Source of the DNA: Treponema bryantii | GTDB lineage: Bacteria > Spirochaetota > Spirochaetia > Treponematales > Treponemataceae | Length of the DNA: 64,000 nucleotides | Direction: 5' to 3' | NCBI RefSeq assembly: GCF_036492245.1 | Contig: NZ_AP025286.1 | Coordinates: 1 to 64,000, forward strand | Shown: positions 60,705-64,000 of the stretch, piece by piece | How the letters are laid out: the number at the start of each line of letters is the position of its first letter | Position numbering within the stretch: position 1 is the first letter of the stretch | Notes under the pieces: generated by a model | Seen by the model: only the letters and a program-made list of their open reading frames with translations | What the model was told of the DNA's origin: nothing | The model's database searches: none | Translations under genes and position numbers: made by a program

Positions 60705-62114
60705 ATGACCTTGTTATTTGAAGAATCTGATTTACAATTTAAAAAAAATCAAGTGGGAAATAAAATGGATACAAAAAGTTCAGAAAAAAATTTGTTTGTT
60801 TCAAAAAGAATTCTTTTATTTAAATCAAAGAAAAATGGATATTTGTTTTTTTGTGGCAATTCAAATAGTTTTTATCAATTGGAAGATGAAAATGTTCCAT
60901 ATGTAAAAAAAATGATTGAAGAAAATGATGATTCGTGTTTGCCAGAAGAAATAAGACAAGATTTTATAAAAAGTGGTGTTCTTCTTAATGAAGATGATGA
61001 TTCATTTTTTAACAGAATGAAATTTCTGTCTTATAGAATCAGGTTCTCAAAGTCACAACTAGCTCTTACTATTGCTCCGACAATGGCTTGTAACTTTAAA
61101 TGTGTATATTGTTTCGAAGGAGACCGTGCAAAAGATATTGGTAGTAATAATGTAACAATGTCTGAAGAAACATTAAATCAGCTTATCGAGTTTATTCGCA
61201 AGAGTGGTGCAAAGAAACTTAACGTTTACTGGTATGGGGGGGAACCTTTATGTGCCTGGAATAAAATTAAAGAATTTAATGAAAAAATAACATCCTTAAA
61301 TCTTGAAAAATATGAGCAACGAATTGTAACAAATGGTTCTTTGATTGATGAAGAAAAAATAAAATATTTTGCTGAACAACAGTTTAAACAAATTCAAATA
61401 ACTTTAGATGGAAAAGAAGAAACTCATAATAAAAATCGACCAATGAAAAATGGGGATAATTCATACCAGTCTGTTATGAAAGCCTTAGATTTAAGTTATA
61501 AATATTATAAAGAAACAAATATAAAACTTCCTATTGTTATACGTGTAAATATTAGTAAAGAAAATTCGGATGAATATTATGAATTATACACGAAACTTAA
61601 TGAAGAATACGAAAACTTATTCTTTGTATATCCTGCTTTTGTAAGAAAGAATAGCAATGGGGATAAACATGCCTCATCTTGTTTGAATTTTACAGACGAG
61701 GCTGAATTTATTTTAAAACTTGCAAAAGAAAAGAATATTGGAACCAGCGAACTCTTTCCAAAATCAAACAGACTTATAAGTTGTGGAGCCAATTTGGTTA
61801 ATAACTATGTTGTAAACTCTAATGGGGATTTATACAAGTGTTGGGAAGATATTGGAGAAAAAAAATACTGTATAGGAAATATATTTGAAGGCACTAAAGA
61901 TGAAAAAAACAATAATTATGATTATGTAATGACAGCATCCGGGTTTGAAGTAGGAAAATGTAAGGATTGTTTGTTTTTATATTCATGTCTTGGAGGTTGC
62001 CCAAGAGTTATATTGAAAAATATTGCTGAAAAGGAAGAAGTAAATTCTATATGTTCAAATATCAAAAAAAATCCAGAGGAGTTTTTGGAAACTTATTTTG
62101 AGCTTAAAAAATAA
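60705..62114 (+). CDS. Radical SAM/SPASM peptide maturase
   Basis: A 469-aa enzyme of the RiPP-maturase type. The N-terminal 100 residues (ILLFKSKKNGYLFFCGNSNSFYQLE) resemble a precursor-recognition domain. The radical SAM motif is CNFKCVYC (Cys129, 133, 136). The C-terminal SPASM region has Cys360, 379, 389, 419, 422, 428, 432 and 450, enough for two auxiliary clusters. It probably installs thioether or similar links in the peptide encoded at 62257. No ribosome site precedes ATG 60705; ATG 60765 (MDTKSS) after GTGGGA is an alternative. The gene is AT-rich. Confidence 0.9.
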   Translation: MTLLFEESDLQFKKNQVGNKMDTKSSEKNLFVSKRILLFKSKKNGYLFFCGNSNSFYQLEDENVPYVKKMIEENDDSCLPEEIRQDFIKSGVLLNEDDDSFFNRMKFLSYRIRFSKSQLALTIAPTMACNFKCVYCFEGDRAKDIGSNNVTMSEETLNQLIEFIRKSGAKKLNVYWYGGEPLCAWNKIKEFNEKITSLNLEKYEQRIVTNGSLIDEEKIKYFAEQQFKQIQITLDGKEETHNKNRPMKNGDNSYQSVMKALDLSYKYYKETNIKLPIVIRVNISKENSDEYYELYTKLNEEYENLFFVYPAFVRKNSNGDKHASSCLNFTDEAEFILKLAKEKNIGTSELFPKSNRLISCGANLVNNYVVNSNGDLYKCWEDIGEKKYCIGNIFEGTKDEKNNNYDYVMTASGFEVGKCKDCLFLYSCLGGCPRVILKNIAEKEEVNSICSNIKKNPEEFLETYFELKK

Positions 62115-62256
62115 TATGGACAGTTTTAAGTTTTAAAACTGTGTATATATATGTACGGTAGGGTTAGATACTGTACAAAAAAAGATAATAACAAAGTATT
62201 ACACTAACCATAATGCTGTGTTATTAAAAAAAACTTCAAAAAAATAGGAGAAAAAA
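62115..62256. promoter_or_regulatory. Leader region of the precursor gene
   Basis: This 142-bp AT-rich gap holds a hairpin ACAGTTTTA-AGT-TTTAAAACTGT just after the maturase stop, then GTACGGTA..TACTGTAC, and GGTTAG (62163-62168) complementary to CTAACC further on (about 62213-62218). The precursor probably has its own promoter or an attenuated read-through. No -10/-35 pair can be named with confidence. Confidence 0.4.
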
Positions 62257-62409
62257 ATGAAAAAAATCGAGGATTTCGGTGTAATGGAATCTTTTGGTAT
62301 GGATGAAATTACAGTTGATGACATGTTCGATGTTGATGGTGCTTGTTTCTTTAATTTTTTCTGTAGTTGTGATACTGCAGGTGCACATTATACCGTACAT
62401 CATTGTTAA
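62257..62409 (+). CDS. Four-cysteine RiPP precursor peptide
   Basis: A 50-residue gene below usual ORF cut-offs. AGGAG lies six bases before the ATG. The acidic leader (residues 1-28, starting MKKIEDFGVMESFGMDEITV) ends near DVDG. The core has Cys30, 36, 38 and 50 with the segment ACFFNFFCSCDTAGA and a His-rich end. It is placed between a SPASM maturase and a peptidase and followed at once by a strong terminator, as expected for an abundant precursor. The cross-link type (sactipeptide, ranthipeptide or other) cannot be told. Confidence 0.82.
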   Translation: MKKIEDFGVMESFGMDEITVDDMFDVDGACFFNFFCSCDTAGAHYTVHHC

Positions 62410-62438
62410 GACTAAAAAAGAATAATTAATTTATTTCT

Positions 62439-62472
62439 CCCGTGAAAAAAAATCTTTTTTTTCACGGGTTTT
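62439..62472 (+). terminator. Strong terminator between precursor and peptidase genes
   Basis: CCCGTGAAAAAAAA-tc-TTTTTTTTCACGGG: perfect 14-bp arms (62439-62452, 62455-62468) then TTTT. It starts 29 bp after the precursor stop and ends 14 bp before the peptidase ATG, so peptidase expression must come from partial read-through. Confidence 0.9.
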
Positions 62473-62486
62473 AATAATGGTATTTT

Positions 62487-63944
62487 ATGATCTTTTCAAA
62501 AAAAAATTTTAAAAAACAAATTATAAAAAATAAGATTATTCCATATGATTTAGCTACTCTTTCTAAATATTCAGAAGTTGAAGAAATTTCACTTGAACAA
62601 ATGGAAAATGATCTTGAAGAATTCTGTTATATTCTGGAAAACTGCTATGCAGGATTTGAAGCAGCGAAAATAAAAGGCTTGAATATTGAGAATGAAAAGA
62701 AGGCTGTTATATCCAAATTGAATAAGGCTCCAGTTGTAAAGCTCTCAGATTTTGCAGAAAGTCTTTATCAAAATTTTTCGCCATATATATCAGATACCCA
62801 TTTTACTATTAAATCTTCTAATAAAAATACTTCAATTAATTATCATTTTATTAAAAATTTAAATATTTATTTCTCGGATCTATATGTAATAAAAAAAGAT
62901 GGAAAAATATTTGTAAATGAGAGTCCAGACAAAGCAATTAAAACAGGAAGCATTGTTCAACTTGAAAATATAGCTGATTATTTATTTGAATATCCGGCTA
63001 AAGGTAAAAATATCTATAGATTAGGTATTTTATCCGAAAATAATCAATCTGAAATCATCATAAAAATTAATAATAAAGAGGTTGTTCTGCCGGTTTGCAG
63101 AGAATTATCAAATAATGAAGGTTTTTCATTTAAAATTAAAGAGTGTAATAAAGCAATCTGGATAAGATATAATCGTTGTTGCTATAACAATGAAGATCAA
63201 AAAGAACAAATACAATATTTTTCGAATTCAGCAGATAAATGTAAAAATAAGGATGTAATTATTCTGGATATAAGAGGAAACCATGGTGGAGATGACAGTT
63301 ATTCCTTAAAGTTTTATTCTGATTTATATTTTAACAATAAGAAAAAATCTGAAAAATTTTTATGTAAATATAGAGCACCTGAAAAATGGATTTATTCTTT
63401 GGCGTCAATAAAAGCAGCTAAATATTCATTAAACAGATTTTGTGATTTATCAGTTCAAAGCAATAAAAAAATGCTAAATAAAATCATAAAATTAGAAAAA
63501 AAATTCAATCGAAAACCACAATTACTTATAGAACGGGTTTTAGAATCTAAAGTTGATTTTAAAGAACCTGCATACGAAGGAAAAATCATTATAATCACTG
63601 ACAATGGAGTGGCATCTTCTGGAGAATCAATTCTTGAACAGGCTTATCTTTTTTTCAAGAAAAAAAATCAGCTAATACAGATTGGAACAAATACTGCAGG
63701 ATGTGCTTCTTTCGGGAACCTTTTATCTTATCATCTTTCTAACAGTGGTTTGCAGGTCACCTGTGGATTTACCGATTTTTCTGAAAATGTATCAAAATCA
63801 AAAAAATTTAAAGGCGAAGGTAAAGGGTATTATCCTGATTACTGGTGTAGTGTAAAAGATTTGAAAAAAACTATTGAATCTGTTTTGAATCTGAATAACG
63901 AAGATAACTTATTTAAGTTTATAAATGATTTGGCTCTTGAGTAA
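62487..63944 (+). CDS. S41-family peptidase without signal peptide, in the RiPP cluster
   Basis: A 485-aa S41 peptidase: VIILDIRGNHGGDD near residues 257-270, the nucleophile region ITDNGVASSGES (Ser377 or 378, SxxE) and TNTAGCASFGN near 401-411. No signal peptide or lipobox is present, so it is probably cytoplasmic, unlike most S41 proteases and unlike the lipoprotein at 21600. The first 240 residues are a less conserved region. Context suggests that it removes the leader of the matured peptide; this is inferred. No ribosome site is visible at the ATG. Confidence 0.83.
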   Translation: MIFSKKNFKKQIIKNKIIPYDLATLSKYSEVEEISLEQMENDLEEFCYILENCYAGFEAAKIKGLNIENEKKAVISKLNKAPVVKLSDFAESLYQNFSPYISDTHFTIKSSNKNTSINYHFIKNLNIYFSDLYVIKKDGKIFVNESPDKAIKTGSIVQLENIADYLFEYPAKGKNIYRLGILSENNQSEIIIKINNKEVVLPVCRELSNNEGFSFKIKECNKAIWIRYNRCCYNNEDQKEQIQYFSNSADKCKNKDVIILDIRGNHGGDDSYSLKFYSDLYFNNKKKSEKFLCKYRAPEKWIYSLASIKAAKYSLNRFCDLSVQSNKKMLNKIIKLEKKFNRKPQLLIERVLESKVDFKEPAYEGKIIIITDNGVASSGESILEQAYLFFKKKNQLIQIGTNTAGCASFGNLLSYHLSNSGLQVTCGFTDFSENVSKSKKFKGEGKGYYPDYWCSVKDLKKTIESVLNLNNEDNLFKFINDLALE

Positions 63945-64000
63945 AACAATTATGGGAAATGCTACCTGACAATATTTTATAATTTTGTTGGGTTGTAAAT

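Noticed and set aside
1-64000. tRNA, rRNA, CRISPR, prophage or transposase genes
   Set aside because: I looked for TTCGAATC-type tRNA loops, regularly spaced direct repeats and transposase or integrase motifs and found none that hold up.

Overview
The window looks like a chromosomal segment of a spirochaete of the genus Treponema, probably a gut or rumen type. It opens at the replication origin with the order dnaA - origin - dnaN - recF - DUF721 (DciA-like) - rpmH - rnpA - yidD - yidC - jag. It also carries a cyclophilin-FKBP fusion lipoprotein of a kind reported in Treponema, many lipoproteins, propeller/HD-GYP and SpoIIE signalling proteins, and xylan-use genes. The genus is inferred from gene content, because no rRNA lies in the window.

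Layout. 1-8.7 kb: origin, replication and membrane-insertion genes. 8.7-17.2 kb: fusion PPIase, metF, M16 protease lipoprotein, NSS-type Na+ symporter and a PLD/cardiolipin synthase. 17.2-25.8 kb: genes with a DNA-repair flavour (SPL-like radical SAM, ClbS/DUF1706, DUF3781-SAP fusion, WYL regulator, deoxyinosine glycosylase, MGMT-like protein) mixed with a LuxR-type membrane regulator, a beta-barrel/S41 lipoprotein pair and a fructosamine kinase. 25.9-33.4 kb: XRE regulator, SMP-30, DUF763, SpoIIE phosphatase, HrpB helicase and a YdcF-like protein. 33.4-37 kb: proA-proB-proC, then a small unknown gene. 37.2-41.1 kb: a compact pantothenate/CoA operon (panB, panC, coaC, coaB, coaX, panD). 41.1-46.1 kb: propeller-HD-GYP sensor, MATE exporter, small kinase. 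46.2-47.3 kb: two orphan small genes. 47.3-49.1 kb: xylB. 49.1-56.8 kb: DUF2007, M15 peptidase, histidine phosphatase, Eis-like acetyltransferase, MATE, chemotaxis receptor, acyl-ACP thioesterase. 56.8-60.6 kb: intracellular GH10 xylanase, DUF4867 and a fucose-isomerase-like sugar isomerase. 60.7-63.9 kb: an AT-rich RiPP cluster.

How the genes work together. Three minus-strand transcription units (WYL regulator, DUF3781-SAP/ClbS operon, SPL-like radical SAM) share the same promoter: a palindrome AATATGACA-N6-TGTCATATT centred near the -35 position, then TATAAT, then six bases, then ATG, so the messages look leaderless. This suggests a WYL-controlled regulon. An identical 12-bp operator, GCAACCGGTTGC, lies upstream of xylB and in the divergent xylanase/DUF4867-isomerase promoter region, tying these into one pentose/xylan regulon. 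The RiPP cluster holds a SPASM radical SAM maturase, a 50-residue four-cysteine precursor absent from ordinary ORF lists, and a cytoplasmic S41 peptidase.

Non-coding structure is rich. There are two copies of an undescribed-looking structured element with compensatory base changes, just 3' of two unrelated genes. A GGGGG/CCCCC palindromic repeat family has three copies, one of them in frame inside the DUF763 gene. There is also an 77-bp MITE-like inverted repeat, a repeat in the xylB leader, and several clear terminators. I saw no tRNA, rRNA, CRISPR array, transposase or prophage.
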